Source of the DNA: Prosopocoilus inquinatus
Lineage: Eukaryota > Arthropoda > Insecta > Coleoptera > Lucanidae
Direction of reading: 5' to 3'
Length of the DNA stretch: 64,000 nucleotides
Assembly (NCBI GenBank): GCA_036172665.1
Contig: CM069869.1
Coordinates: 930,001-994,000, forward strand
In this document: positions 24,358 to 35,812 of the stretch, piece after piece
Position numbering within the stretch: position 1 is the first letter of the stretch
How the letters are laid out: each line of letters starts with the position of its first letter
Made by a program: the position numbers and the translations under genes
Notes under the pieces: generated by a model
What the model was told of the DNA's origin: nothing
Databases searched by the model: none
What the model saw: only the letters and a program-made list of their open reading frames with translations

Positions 24358-25399
24358 ATTATTTAAAAAATAAATTAAATTCCAGTTGGTCTAATTAAAA
24401 AAGAAAATTTCAACAATGTCCACACCAAGGGCCGACAGTTATTTTTTTAAACACTCGAAAAGAAAACGATTTTGACTTATTTTTAACTTCAATTCGGAAT
24501 TTGCATAGTTGCGCGTAGTTTTGCAACTTAATTGCAAGGGAATGTTAAAATGGTTTTGCTGAAAGGAATTCGGCAATTTAAAAATTGTTAAAATGTAATG
24601 AGCGATCGCGGTAATAATGAGTATTTGGAAAGAAAGTTATGTTCAGTATTTTAATAATAACGAACCACTACGACGTAGTGGTTTTATTTTTACAGTTGGA
24701 CAGCAAGGATAATTTTAAATCCTGGCCGACAAAACCCAAAGTTAATTCGGTAGTTAACGCAAACATATAATCGTTTTTTTAAAAACAAACACAAAATCTT
24801 ATTGGTTTTCCTTTTCATAATCTGATTAAATATTTCAACTTCCCATTAAAAAAAGCTTTGCTTTACTTCCCTATTCCGAAGAATTTAGCAATTATTGTTT
24901 TCATTTCCGCAATTATATTTCTCGAATTATCTAAATGTGTCAGCTAAGTTCAAAGATGTAAAATAAATCTGTTTTAAATGTACATTGTCTAATTAGTAGT
25001 ATCTTCTTCTATTTACACATGTACTGATAATTTTTATTACATATTTTGACAAACAATATACATTACTTAAGAATGCTTATTGTTACTGTCGAAGAGAAAT
25101 TAAGAGATTGTGAAAATAAAATTGTAGGAGTTGCTTTTGAAATACGTTCAATCAAATACATGCTGTCCCAACAGTATGTTCCAAAACACAAAAAATAAGT
25201 TCCAATGATTTTTATTTACTAATTTTAGAATAAAAATAAAATTACTTACATCTGCGTAATACGGTGCTGGACGCAATTTTTTTTATTCAAATGGCACACA
25301 TTATACACAACTTAAAATTTGGAGTGTTATACAATTCTAGAATTTTTTTGTATACATACGATTATTAATCAGAGAATATTTTGGGTTTATGAGAGCTGA
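24358..25399. other. Between exon 1c and the tandem array; only a small hairpin
   Basis: A perfect hairpin AACCACTACG-A-CGTAGTGGTT lies at about 24662-24682. Otherwise AT-rich sequence without recognisable features. Confidence 0.45.
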
Positions 25400-28300
25400 A
25401 GAGGGTTCAACAAAGTTACATCGAATTAAACGCACCTCAAACACGATTTAATCTGCTTTATGAATCGTGAAGCTGGTTCGTTGAATTTGTTTGAATGTAG
25501 CTCGAGAATTAATTGAGTTTGCGAATAAAATTGAGATTAAATTGAGCTGAGCGCAGTTCGCTCAGAAAATTCTGAAATGAGTAAATTAAAAACCGAATTT
25601 AGTAAAAAAAAAATTAAATTGGATGAATTGAATTGAATACAAAACACTAAACACTGGTTGCATTGAATTTAGCAATTTGAGATTCATTGAATCCTGAAGC
25701 TAGTTGAATTCGGTTGAATATAGTCCGAGGAATAATTGAGTTTATGAATAAAATTCAGTTTAAATTGACTTAAATTAATTTGAGTTGAACACAGTTTCAG
25801 CAAATTTCTGAATTCCGAATTCTTTCGAGAACACAGGGAATTAAAAATTAATAATATTACCGAATTGAGAAAAAAAATATTGTTACGTTTCTAGGGTTTA
25901 AAGTTTATTTATTTAAACGAATACAACAATCGATAAAAACTTAACCGTAATTTAATAAAGCTTAAAAACTAATTTATTTGTAACAATTTATTTACACACT
26001 AAAATCTAACTTCGACGGTCGCTAGTTAGAACTCGACTGACTGGTGAGTCAACTCCGGGCGATTTTATATCATTTGCTGCCGTCTGGAATTCTCTACGCT
26101 GGAAGATTCGAGTTTGTTCCATCGCCGGAAAAGTCTAGGCTGTTCGATGTAGGCCCCGGTGGCGTGATGGCCGATGACGCATAAAGCGAACCGACTTCTT
26201 GACGCCTTGAGCTAAGCCGGGTGGCGCGTCACAATATTAACTACCTGAATTGAATTGAATGCATTTGTAGTTGAACAGAGCTTGAAGCGCTGATTCATAA
26301 AATCAGTAAAGTGATCAGTGAAGTCAATGAGGGCATTTTGTTCGAACTCGATTGACTTCGTCATTTTGAACTTGATTGAACTGTGAAGCTGGCTGAATTT
26401 GGTTGAATTCAATTCCAAAATTAATCGAGTTTATGAACAAAACTGAAATGAAATGACTTTCGGATTAGAGCAGAATGCAATTCACGAGTTTCGGGACTGA
26501 CATGAATTAATCAGTTTGACTTCTGAATCGAATTCAGTTTGAAATTTAAAACTTCTTAACCCAATTGAAACGCATTTAGGTCGAATGTGAAGTCGATCCG
26601 AGCAAATGAAATTCAATCTAGTTGGGTTAAAAAACTTGCTGAATGAATCCCGGCATTCTGAATTTATTTGAATCGTAAAGCTAGTTGACTTTGATTGAAT
26701 AATGTAGCCCAAATTATTCGTTTAATTGAACAGACTTGAACTGAAATGATAACTCAAACAAAATTGAATTAAATCAAATTGAACCGAATACACTCAAGTT
26801 GTTTCAGAAATTAATAAACAATTTGAGTTCCATAGAATTGAGTTTAGAATATAAAACTATCTGAACTAAGTGAATGAATTTGAATCAAGTAGTAGGTGAA
26901 GTCAGTAAAAGCAATTTAGTTGAACTTGCTAAATTAAATTCGACATTAGATTTATTTAATTGAATCGTCAAGCAATTGAATATGTTTGAATATAATTCGA
27001 AAATTAATGAATAAAATTTGAAATGAAATGATGAGCCGAATATAATTCGCAAATTTCTGAGTTAAGTTACGTCGAGAATTAAACCATTTGAATTCGATCG
27101 AATTAAGTTTAAAATTCTAAAACTATCTGAACTGAATTGAAGCATTTGATAGTTGAATAGAGTTCATTAAATACCTAAATGTCTGATTAATAATTATAAT
27201 CAGTAAAATTGAGGTCGAAGCAAAGCAATTTCGAAAAAGATTGAATTGGACTGAAAAATTTTGAATTTCATTGAATCGTGGAGCTAGTTGAATTTAGTTG
27301 AATACGGCTCGCAAAATAAATGAGTTTATGAGCAAAATCGAAATGATCACTTGAAAATAAAGTAGAATTAAATCAAATTGAGCCGAATACAATTCACAAG
27401 CTTCTGTATTAAGTCGTTTCGAGGACGAATAAAATTACAACAGTTTGAATGCAATTGAAATTAGTTTAAAATTTAAAATATTTCAACTGAATTGAACGCA
27501 CTTGAGTCGAATCGAGTTCGTTGAATTGATCATAATCAGTTAAGTGAGCAGCGACGTCAATCAGAGCAATTTAAAATCAATCGAGTCGAGTTAATGAAAT
27601 GAATTACGAACGAAATTGAGACTGAATTGATTTAGATTAAAATAAATTAAATTAAGCGGAATACGATTTGCAAATTCCTGGAATTGAGTTGCTTCAGTAT
27701 TAAACAATTGGAATTCAACCGAATTCAGTTTAAAATTGAGTACCAGCCGAGTTCAATTAAATGCGTTAGAGTAGTACAGACATTGTAAAAACCTGAATTG
27801 TTGATTCGTAATCAGTATAGTGAGCAGTGAAGTCAATCAGAGCAATTTAAACTCAATCGAGTTAGGTTAAGACATTGCTGAAATGAATTATGTGTTTTTA
27901 AATTTAATCAAATCGTGAAGTTAGCTGTATTTTGTAGAACTTCTTTGAAATTTAATCGAGTTTATTATGAACAAAATTCAAACTAAATTGACTGAAATTA
28001 AAATAAAATAAATTGAGCTTTATAACTGAACACTGGCTGAGTTAAATTAAATGCGTTCAATTTCGAGCTTTTAATTTAATCAAATCGTGTAGTAGCTGTA
28101 TTTGGTAGAACTTTTTGAAATTTAATCGAGTTTATTATGTACGAAATTGAAACTAAATTGACTTAAATTAAAATAAAATGAGCTGAATACGATTTGCAAA
28201 TTTCTGGAATTGAATTAAACAATTTGAATTCAATCGAATTGAGTTTATATCTGAACACTGGCTGAGTTGAATTAAATGCGTTCAATTTCGAGCTTTTAAT

Positions 28301-28590
28301 TTAATCTAATCGTGCACAGTTAGCTGTATTTGGTAGAACTTTTTTTGAAATTTAATCGAGTTTATTATGAACAAAATTGAAACTAAATTGACTTACATTA
28401 AACTAAATTAAATATCTGGAATTGCGTTATCTCAGAATTAAACAATGAATTCAACCGAATTGAGTTTAAAATTGAATACTAGCTGAGTTGAATTAAATAC
28501 AGACTTTGTAAATATCTGAATTGTTGATTGAGTGGTGTCAGTCGAAGCAATTTGAACTGAAATGTAATTAATACTAAAGCTTTTATTATA
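25400..28590. repeat. Degenerate tandem array, unit about 290 bp, GAATTGAATTGA-rich
   Basis: The same ordered words recur: GTGAAGCTAGTTGAATT..GGTTGAAT, AATTGAGTTTATGAA.AAAATTGA, GAATTGAGTTTAAAATT, AATCAGTAAAGTGAGCAGTGA. Occurrences of the first word near 26387, 26680, 26970 and 27285 give spacings of about 290-315 bp. Units are strongly diverged and several near the right end are shortened (28.0-28.4 kb). One unit is interrupted by the solo LTR at 25881-26233. An isolated copy lies at 16505-16790. Open frames inside are by-products of the repeat. Confidence 0.75.
25881..26233. mobile_element. Solo LTR, 353 bp, with 4-bp target duplication
   Basis: Begins TGTTACG and ends GTCACA (TG...CA), flanked on both sides by ATAT (25877-25880 and 26234-26237). 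Its GC content is higher than the surrounding array. The ends and the 4-bp duplication are typical of Ty3/gypsy-like LTR retrotransposons; no internal region remains, which is the usual product of recombination between two LTRs. Confidence 0.8.
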
Positions 28591-29581
28591 AATCATTATT
28601 AAAGGTATTTTTATGTCTATAAGGTGATCATGCTAATTAATATAATTACAGAAAAGTCAAAATGACAAAAATAAATCTATTTGAATTATTTTTAATCTCT
28701 TTGAGTTGTCGTTTTTGATTAAATTATTGATCTCTTTGAAATATTTTCAATTCGTGGCTTTGGTTTCACTTTTTTCTCATCCAGAACTTGATTTTTAAGT
28801 AAGCTATACATGGTCCTGGACGTATATTTTCTATAAAATTCGTTTGGGCAAAATAAAATCAGCGATTGGGGAATTAAAAGTAATCCGAACGCAAATAATT
28901 TATTTATTTATCACCGCTTCGAAGTGATATTATCAAGTCAAGTGACACATGACTCAAGTTACAATTGGAGCAATTTTTCAATAACATCTTTTTATCTTTA
29001 TAATAAAATTGGTTAAAGAGCAGACGATCACATGCTAACACCAATAACAAAGGTCATCGTCTTTTTTTTGTTTTCTTTTGATAGCTGCACGTGCGGGTCA
29101 ACTTCATATCTGTTTTGGAAATCTTGACTTATTTCGTCTTGGCTTATATTTTAATGCATTTATTACGCTATTGATTAATTTATATTTATTACCTTTATCT
29201 TTCTTTAAATTTGATGTACGTCAACGATTATACACTGGTTCAAATTATTTATTAACGGTTCCTTTGCTTCGCAACTATCCAGGTCACATTTTTTCCTCTT
29301 TTCTTTTCTCATTACATGACCAAATTATTTTGAGTTACAATCTAAACTTTAAAATCGTTTGGCTACTTGGTTGGATAATTGTTTTGAGAATTGTTACTAT
29401 GGAAGTGAACTGAAGATTAAAGTCTGTAATGCCCGGCCTATCAAAAATAGAATTTGGTTAGTCATCTCTACTGAAGATGTTAGCGTAAATGTAGAAATAA
29501 GAAAAAAATGCATCCTCACATTATACGACATACTGATGATTCTTTCCAAAACGTTACTCCAGTTTACTTATTTATTTACAG
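28591..29581. other. Last part of UGT intron 1
   Basis: AT-rich sequence leading to the exon 2 acceptor (TTATTTATTTACAG). Frames here (for example 29078-29413) begin at non-ATG codons and match no family. No additional UGT first exon was seen. Confidence 0.5.
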
Positions 29582-29998
29582 ATACAACGATTTAAGCTTA
29601 AAAGGCGTCCTTCCCTTTCTGACAAACAACTTGCCTTTTGGGGCCATGGGAAATACTTTCTTCGAAGACTTTCATTTCATCACCACGGTCACGGGAGTGG
29701 AGTTATGCAAAACCGTATTTAATACGTCCTTGGCGGAGGAACTGAAACACACCACCAAGAAGTATGACGTAATGATAACAGAGATATTCGCGACCGATTG
29801 CATGTTGGGTTACTCTCACATACTCAACATTCCCACCATCGGCATGTCAAGCAGTGTTAATCTTCCTTGGGCAAGCGATTGGTTTGGCATCCCCGACAAT
29901 CCCTCATACGTTCCCAATTATTTCGCCCCGTACACACCTAAGATGACTTTGAGGGAAAGAGTGATCAATACCTTACTGACAGTTAGTACAAAAATTGC
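29582..29998 (+). CDS. UGT exon 2
   Basis: Acceptor TTTACAG|ATACAACG. The first base completes codon 65 (Arg). It encodes the acceptor-binding half (residues 65-203), including YDVMITEIFATDCMLGYSH and the NPSYVPNYFAPY segment typical of insect UGTs. The donor is GC|GTAGGT; the next in-frame codon is a stop, so this donor is needed. Confidence 0.85.
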
Positions 29999-31538
29999 GT
30001 AGGTATTTTCCTCAATAAAAACTCTTTGACCAAATAATTTTCTTCTGTTCTCCCACTTGATAAAATTGGCCAAGCAGGAGAACAGTTTCAAATAATATTT
30101 CATTTTCTGTATATCCATTTTTGAAATACTTAAAATAAAATGAAGTAGGAATTCCTGCATGCATTTCTTACAGGTATAACATATTGTCCTTGAATCCATC
30201 CAATTTCTATGCCAAATCATTTTTCGGTCAGGACCTACCGGACCTGCACGATTTGGTGCAAAACATGAGCCTGCTCATGGTGAACAGTCACTTCAGCTTA
30301 CATCAAGCGAGGCCTTTCCCCCCGAACATGATCGAAATAGGGGGGATTCACATCACCCAGAACAAATCCCTGCCCCAGGTAAGAAAACTATGAGTCGTAC
30401 CTACAAGACAGGGCGCGCAATATGGTTCTTACAGCATTTGGAAGATGCTATGAAAACCGATTCGAAAGGAATCATATATCTGTGTTTCGGTTCCATGATG
30501 CGCACGGAAACCTTCCCGGAATACCGGCTCCGGGGATTATTCGAGGCTTTCTCTCGACTGCCTTACAAGGTGTTGTGGAAGGGCGTAAGGGAAGATTTCC
30601 CTAAAAACCTCGAGATTCCAAGTAACATACAATTTCAACCGTGGATGCCGCAGTTAGATATTTTGTGTAAGTATAAATCCGAAAACTATAAGTATTTGAA
30701 ATTGCAAATTGTTTTCGATTGCATTGAGCATCCAGCTATTTCAGTCCTACTTGAGGCATCGTCAGCAAAAGCGTAGCTCGAGATTTCCGCTGCAAACCAA
30801 AAGTATTTGTCCGAGGATATTCGCACAAGGCAATCGCTACTTAAACTTTTCGATAAAGTCACACTTTATTTTGCAGCACCCCCAATTAATTTTCCTCGCA
30901 CTTTCTGAATAATCCAAAAACCAAATCAATCCGTGACTACTAATTCAATTGCGTTTTACTTAACGATTGATTTGATTACAGGTCATCCTGATGTAAAGCT
31001 CTTTGTAAGCCATGGTGGCCTGCTTGGAACTCAAGAGGCTATCTACTGCGGGGTTCCAATCCTGGGGATTCCCATATTCGCCGACCAAACACTGAATATC
31101 AAAACTAGTGTGGCGCAAGGTCTAGCGACCTACGTCCCCTTCGAAGATGTTGACAACGAATCGGTGTTTAACGCAGCCCAGCAAATTTTAGAAAACCCTG
31201 AGTAAACACCCCCCTGAAAACTCTCCTTTGGATTTGGGATTTATGTTGTTGTTTTCAGGTACAAGTTGAATGCGGAGAAGTTATCGCGAAGGTTCAGAGA
31301 TCGCCCCATGTCGCCCTTGGATACCGCCATCTACTGGGTGGAGTACGTAATTAGACATAAGGGCGCGCCGCATCTGCGTAGCGTGGGGGCAGATTTATCC
31401 TGGTATCAGTATTATCTCGTGGATGTCGCGGTTGTTATCCTTGCCGGAATTTTATTGGTGGCCGCCGGATTTTATTACCTAATATTATTCATCTCTTTTC
31501 TCTTCAAATTCAAGGGGGCCAAAGTCAAAACTAATTAA
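29582..31538 (+). CDS. UDP-glycosyltransferase, common body (exons 2-6)
   Basis: Transfers a sugar (in insects usually glucose) from a UDP-sugar to small lipophilic molecules; an endoplasmic reticulum membrane enzyme facing the lumen, used in detoxification and pigment or hormone conjugation. Exons 29582-29998, 30174-30378, 30435-30666, 30982-31201 and 31259-31538 join with matching phases. With exon 1a or 1b the coding length is 1548 nt (515 residues), usual for the family. Asp137 in IFATDC is the likely partner of His33; the donor-binding signature spans about residues 350-393 (LFVSHGGLLGTQEA, then FADQ at 382-385); a membrane helix lies at about 475-500 and a short lysine-rich tail ends in KVKTN. 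No lesion was found. The family number cannot be assigned from sequence alone. Confidence 0.9.
30174..30378 (+). CDS. UGT exon 3
   Basis: Acceptor TTCTTACAG|G and donor CCCCAG|GTAAGA, phase 0 at its end. Encodes residues 204-272 with FFGQDLPDLHDLVQNMSLL and VNSHFSLHQARPFPPNMIEI, the conserved linker between the two halves of UGTs. Confidence 0.9.
30435..30666 (+). CDS. UGT exon 4
   Basis: Follows a 56-bp intron (acceptor GGTTCTTACAG|CATTTG). Encodes residues 273-349: GIIYLCFGSMM begins the UDP-sugar-binding domain, VLWKGVREDFPKNLEIPSN and FQPWMPQLDIL follow. The donor T|GTAAGT splits the Cys codon 350. The frame upstream of 30435 that starts at 30390 is intron read-through. Confidence 0.88.
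30982..31201 (+). CDS. UGT exon 5 (signature sequence)
   Basis: Acceptor TTGATTACAG|GTCATCC after a 315-bp intron; donor CTGA|GTAAAC. Holds the UGT signature HPDVKLFVSHGGLLGTQEA and GVPILGIPIFADQTLN; Asp384 and Gln385 are the residues that contact the donor sugar in the family. Confidence 0.9.
31259..31538 (+). CDS. UGT exon 6 (membrane anchor)
   Basis: After a 57-bp intron (acceptor TTGTTTTCAG|G). Encodes residues 423-515: SRRFRDRPMSPLDTAIYWVE, HKGAPHLRSVGADLSWYQYY, a hydrophobic helix (VVILAGILLVAAGFYYLILF), then a cytosolic tail with lysines before TAA at 31536-31538. Confidence 0.9.
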
Positions 31539-31600
31539 CTTCCTGCAATGGTCTTTAAGTAAGAGTTATGCTGTTTATTTATTGTTGTTGGTGTTTTATG

Positions 31601-31606
31601 AATAAA
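31601..31606 (+). terminator. Polyadenylation signal of the UGT gene
   Basis: AATAAA 63 bp after the stop codon, followed within 15 bases by T/G-rich sequence, fits a short 3' UTR. Confidence 0.6.
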
Positions 31607-31609
31607 TAA

Positions 31610-32085
31610 TTTGTTCTGTTATTGTTAGATCCTTCTGTAATTATTTGGTAGTTGTATAATCTGCACAACTCGAACTCGAAGATTGTGTAATTTACACAAC
31701 TTATTGTTAGGAAAAGAAACTCTTGGGTTTGAACAGAAAAAAGTAGGAATGACTTCTTGGAATAACTTCTGAATTTTAAACTGAATGGAATACATGATGA
31801 TAGTCTGAAGGGCAATTAGGTTTATTCTGGAAGCATTTGTTACGACAAGTATAACAATTGATTTCCTAAAAATCGTATTCTCTTCAATTGATTCTTACAT
31901 ATCGAAGTCTGCTTGATGAGTTTCTTTGGTTGCTGTAGTTACATAACAATTCATATCTTTTCAATTATTGTTAAATATCATTTAAAATGAGTTGGTTCTT
32001 ACTGAATACACATGAATGTCAAAGCAAGAAAGTAACTTATTTAATGGCTCGTCATGTAAGAGATCGAGCATTTTCATCTTATGTT
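31610..32085. other. Downstream flank of the UGT gene
   Basis: AT-rich, no coding or repeat signal recognised. Confidence 0.45.
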
Positions 32086-32458
32086 ATACCGGGTGTTTGA
32101 AAATTGCCAGTACAAGAAAAAAATCGGTAGTTGGTGAAGATGAGTTGAAGTTATCGGCAAAAAAATCTAGTAAAAGTCCTTTAGTTTTTGAGATAAATAT
32201 TATTAAAATTTATTGTTGCGAGTTAAAGTAACAAGCTGTCACAACAGTACATATATTCATTGTTACATTGTTATTACCGAAATGAATGCCACTTACACAA
32301 ATAGTGAGTTGACGGACATGGTGCTATTTTATGGAAAAAATTAATAAAAAATAAAAATAATACTAAAAAATTTTAAAAGATGGATTTCTTGGATTTCTTA
32401 GGACTTTCAGATGACGATAGTTTACTTTTGTAGAAGCTATTTTCAAACAGCCTGTATA
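32086..32458. mobile_element. Inverted-repeat MITE with TATACMGGSTGTTTGAAAAT ends
   Basis: TATACCGGGTGTTTGAAAAT at the left end pairs with ATTTTCAAACAGCCTGTATA at the right. About 370 bp, no transposase. The ends resemble those of the element at 20410 (TATACAG..TGTTCAAAAAT) in word composition only. Confidence 0.65.
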
Positions 32459-32937
32459 TCATTAGATTCACAAGAAAATTAAAGTACCGAAGGTCAGGAC
32501 TCATCCGATTAAAAAGGCGGATAGTCTTCTTAGTTCTGTGTTCTCAGCACACATACAAGAAGTACAATCGCGACAGCTAAACGTAGCTTGCACCTTCTTG
32601 TTTCCTCAAAGCATGACTGTAATGCTAGTAGCATAAAATCAAACTCTCCAAGTCCGAAAAAGCTGATCTAAAATGTTAAATCGAGACCACGTAAAGCACG
32701 GTTACTTTAACGTTCACTTTCTTGTATGGTTTTGTTTCACACATCATTTAAATTCGTGGTTAAGTGTACGCCTGGCCTTACGGATTTAATCATTTCACTT
32801 CTTGGCTTACGTTACATTTACATTGCATTTTCTTTTTCAAATAGGACACCCTATATCTAATTATCTAATATAGAATGAACTGTATTGTCTTATGTGGCAC
32901 CCCTTATCTCTAAACTCAATGTTTAAGACTGTAAGGT
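32459..32937. other. Nothing recognised
   Basis: Mixed-composition intergenic DNA before the tandem 2-kb units. Confidence 0.4.
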
Positions 32938-34409
32938 CTTTAACGATATTGGACGTTCTTTACGTTAACTGACACTCGGTTGGTTCCTGCTGATGTCACT
33001 ATGCTTCCGATTCGTACAAACCCTTCCTTCGAACATTAGGGGCAACGCTTAGTTTTGTTTTATTAATTTGTAACGTGCCGGGAGTAAGTTAAATCGTCTT
33101 TCTCTTCCCCATTTTCGCTGCGTTAGTGCCGAAATGACGGTACACAATTTTGGTTGCTGTTGTTGTAGACCCTCGAAGGAGATTTTCTTGTGGTACCTTC
33201 AATGTTTCGTCGGTTTTGCTTTGACGCTGATGGAACAAAACTCTTCGGAGTTGTGTCTGTTGAGCCTCGTCCTTGAAGTTCGGGACAGGTACGTTTGCGA
33301 GTGTTGCTTCTCTTTCAGACGATCTTACTGTTGACGAATGTTCCTTCCTTCACAGTCTTTTTGTTTTGGGCACATTATCAAAATTCTTCCTACACTACCA
33401 GAATATTTATTTAATTTCAAATTTTCGTCGTAGAAAACTATTATTTGGTAGTTTTCTTTAGACAATTTGAAATAAAAGCGTTCACTTCGTTTTATTCATC
33501 ATTTATTGTAGACGATTTTGTGCAAACGTTTTAAAGTACTACGGCCATAAAGTAGAATCAAATTCTCGACGCATCGACACTCCTTTGTAGTTTTAAATAA
33601 CTAACGTCGTGCTCAGAGTTTCTATTTTTACATAGGATTGCTTCATCCTTTGAAAACGTTTGAAAGCGCCTTTTTTTGTTTCGTGAGGGCCGACCGAAAT
33701 TATTATTCCATGCGGTCAGACAGTCATAAAATTTCAGCCGCCGCCTCATTTTTTCTGCATTATCGGAGCATGAGAATGACAATTTTCGACGAACAGATTG
33801 AATTGATCTGACCCTCATCTTTTAACGTGCTTGGGGTTTTCTTATGTTAGGTCGATACTCGTTGGTTTCTGCTGGTGTCACGATAGTTTCGTTTCGTGCA
33901 AACCCTCCTTTCGAACATTTGGAGGCATGGCAAGTTTCGCTTTATTAACTTGTAACGCGCTTCGGAGCAGTCGGTCGTTTGGCGATATCCTCAGCGTCCG
34001 GTGGTGTTTGTAGGCGGCGCTGCTCCATTTTCGCATTGTGGCCGTCCTAAAGGCCGGTCCACATTTTGGATTGCTATTGAGGGCCTTCGAAGGAGGTTCC
34101 TCGTCGTACGACGTTTCGTCGATTACTTATGATTAGGCGCTGCTAGGAACAAAACTCTTCGGACCTGTGTGTGAGCCTCGTCCGTACAGAACGTTTGCGA
34201 CTATTGCTTTCTCTTTTCGTTCACTTTACTACCGACGAGGTTTCCGTCCTTCACATGTCTTTTGCTTTGAATACAAGTTTTCGTTTTCGCTGTAAGTTTT
34301 CAGTGTGGGTAAAAGTTTTATTTTGATCTAAAACTCTCATCTTGGTCTAAGTTCGAGCTATCCGTTTCGGTGTTGAGCTACCTTTAGCTTCATGTACGAC
34401 TTGCCCTAG

Positions 34410-34610
34410 GTATTCATAAACAAAATTTATGCGTTCCGATTACATTTCGCCATAATTCATAAATTCTACGTATTTCCCACATTTTGGGCGCATAAGCAGT
34501 GAGAACTGTAGAACAAATTATGAAATACTTTCCCAAAATACGATAAATACATAGGGTTTATGAATTATGGCGAATTATAAGCGAGTGTATATCGTAAGAA
34601 CGATGGTTTC
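34410..34610. repeat. Hairpin inside the 2-kb unit, copy 1
   Basis: ATTCATAAACAAAATTTATG, then CGCCATAATTCATAA near 34450, pairs with TTATGAATTATGGCG near 34560. The same hairpin occurs in copy 2 at about 40270-40440. MITE-like. Confidence 0.6.
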
Positions 34611-34779
34611 TCGACGTTCTACGATTCCCGTTTAGGATGAGATCGCTGTGGCTGTGGTGTCGACGTCTTCATACGCCGACATGGAAGATTATAGAACAAT
34701 CTTCGAGGAAGATTAATCAGGTGCGATTGATTGCGCTACGACCTTATGCCGAATTTTATCGCATGCACATTTAACGTAG

Positions 34780-35812
34780 TGTCACCAAATTTACTCTAAA
34801 ACAGCCTCCAATCTTACCTGGGCCTGGTCATAATTCTACGCTCGGTCTTTCATCAGCTTTTCCCCCCGGCTAGCTATAGCGAGAGTGGGGGTGGATAATA
34901 TTATGATAGTAAGGTGTTCGGGCGCCAGTACGGACTCAACCCAAGCTGATTGCATAAAAGCACCTCGTCAGCGTCCCCGGACTGACTTAGTGATCGCTGT
35001 CCGTAAAGGGCATGCATTCATCGAAACGCGATATCAAAATCGTTAAGTAAAATTAAAAACATATGTTTGACGAACGAAATCGAAAGTAAAATTTGTCGAT
35101 GCAGTGATTAGGTTAAGTCCCCGCTACGGAGTCGGTGGGGGCAGCTACATCTAGTGGTATGGGCGAGAGCGGGAGAGTTTCAACGTGAGCCCAGTAGATG
35201 GCGGGTCCGTCTAGGTGAGAACTCAACTCGAATGGATAAAACATTTAACTACCAGGGGGCAGTATCGTACTTGAAACAGGAAAGTATAAAACGAGATTAA
35301 AACTGAAGCTGCAACTGCAACTGAAACTGAAAGCCTAAAAAGAAAAGACAGAAGGCCGTTAGCGTCCGTAATGGACACACGCAATTCGCTCAATTTACCT
35401 GAGTTTACGAACGACTCAGGCTTCGAATGAGGCTTTAAACTACCCCAAAACTCGCCGGTGGTGGTGTAAGAGAAGATTCCGGCGGAGCCGTAGATAAGCT
35501 CTTCTGTTAAGTTCGAGCAAGAACTTCGTTAAATTCATAACCACATAATAACATACCTTTAGCCGGCGAGAGCAAACAAACGAGTGCCTAATAATGGCGA
35601 AATGCGTTGCAAAGCTAAAAATACCAGCCAATCAGCTGAAAGGTCGAATACGGCTTTAATGCCTCGATAACCAATGAAATTGCCCGTGAACATATTTGGT
35701 CAGATAATTTCGACTTGCGTCGTAGTGCGGAGAATGCGGCGGCATACAGTGTTGCCAGATAAATACGAAACTCGGTGGATGATGAGTTGTTGCCACGTTT
35801 TGAAATGTAACA
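34780..35812. mobile_element. Solo LTR, 1033 bp, with GTAG target duplication
   Basis: Starts TGTCACC and ends TGTAACA, flanked by GTAG at 34776-34779 and 35813-35816. The paralogous unit at 40596 shows the empty site (AACGTAGCTTTGGG), which confirms insertion. It contains a TATA-like AAGTATAAAACG near 35285, is GC-richer than its surroundings and keeps no internal retrotransposon genes. Its size and 4-bp duplication fit a Ty3/gypsy-type LTR. Confidence 0.85.

Noticed and set aside
24662..24682. Perfect hairpin followed by T-rich sequence, terminator-like
   Set aside because: Rho-independent terminators do not apply in an insect nuclear genome; a 21-bp hairpin in AT-rich DNA is not exceptional.
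25072..25325. Possible further UGT or gene exon between exon 1c and the array
   Set aside because: No frame showed the SHF or GHDVDV pattern, and no donor or acceptor fitted the UGT phases.
29078..29413. 111-codon frame just upstream of UGT exon 2
   Set aside because: Starts at a non-ATG codon, matches no family, lies in the intron directly before a good exon 2 acceptor, and is of low-complexity AT-rich composition.
30390..30776. Longer frame around UGT exon 4
   Set aside because: Its ends read into introns. The acceptor at 30434 and donor at 30667 give exact continuity with exons 3 and 5 and the family pattern.
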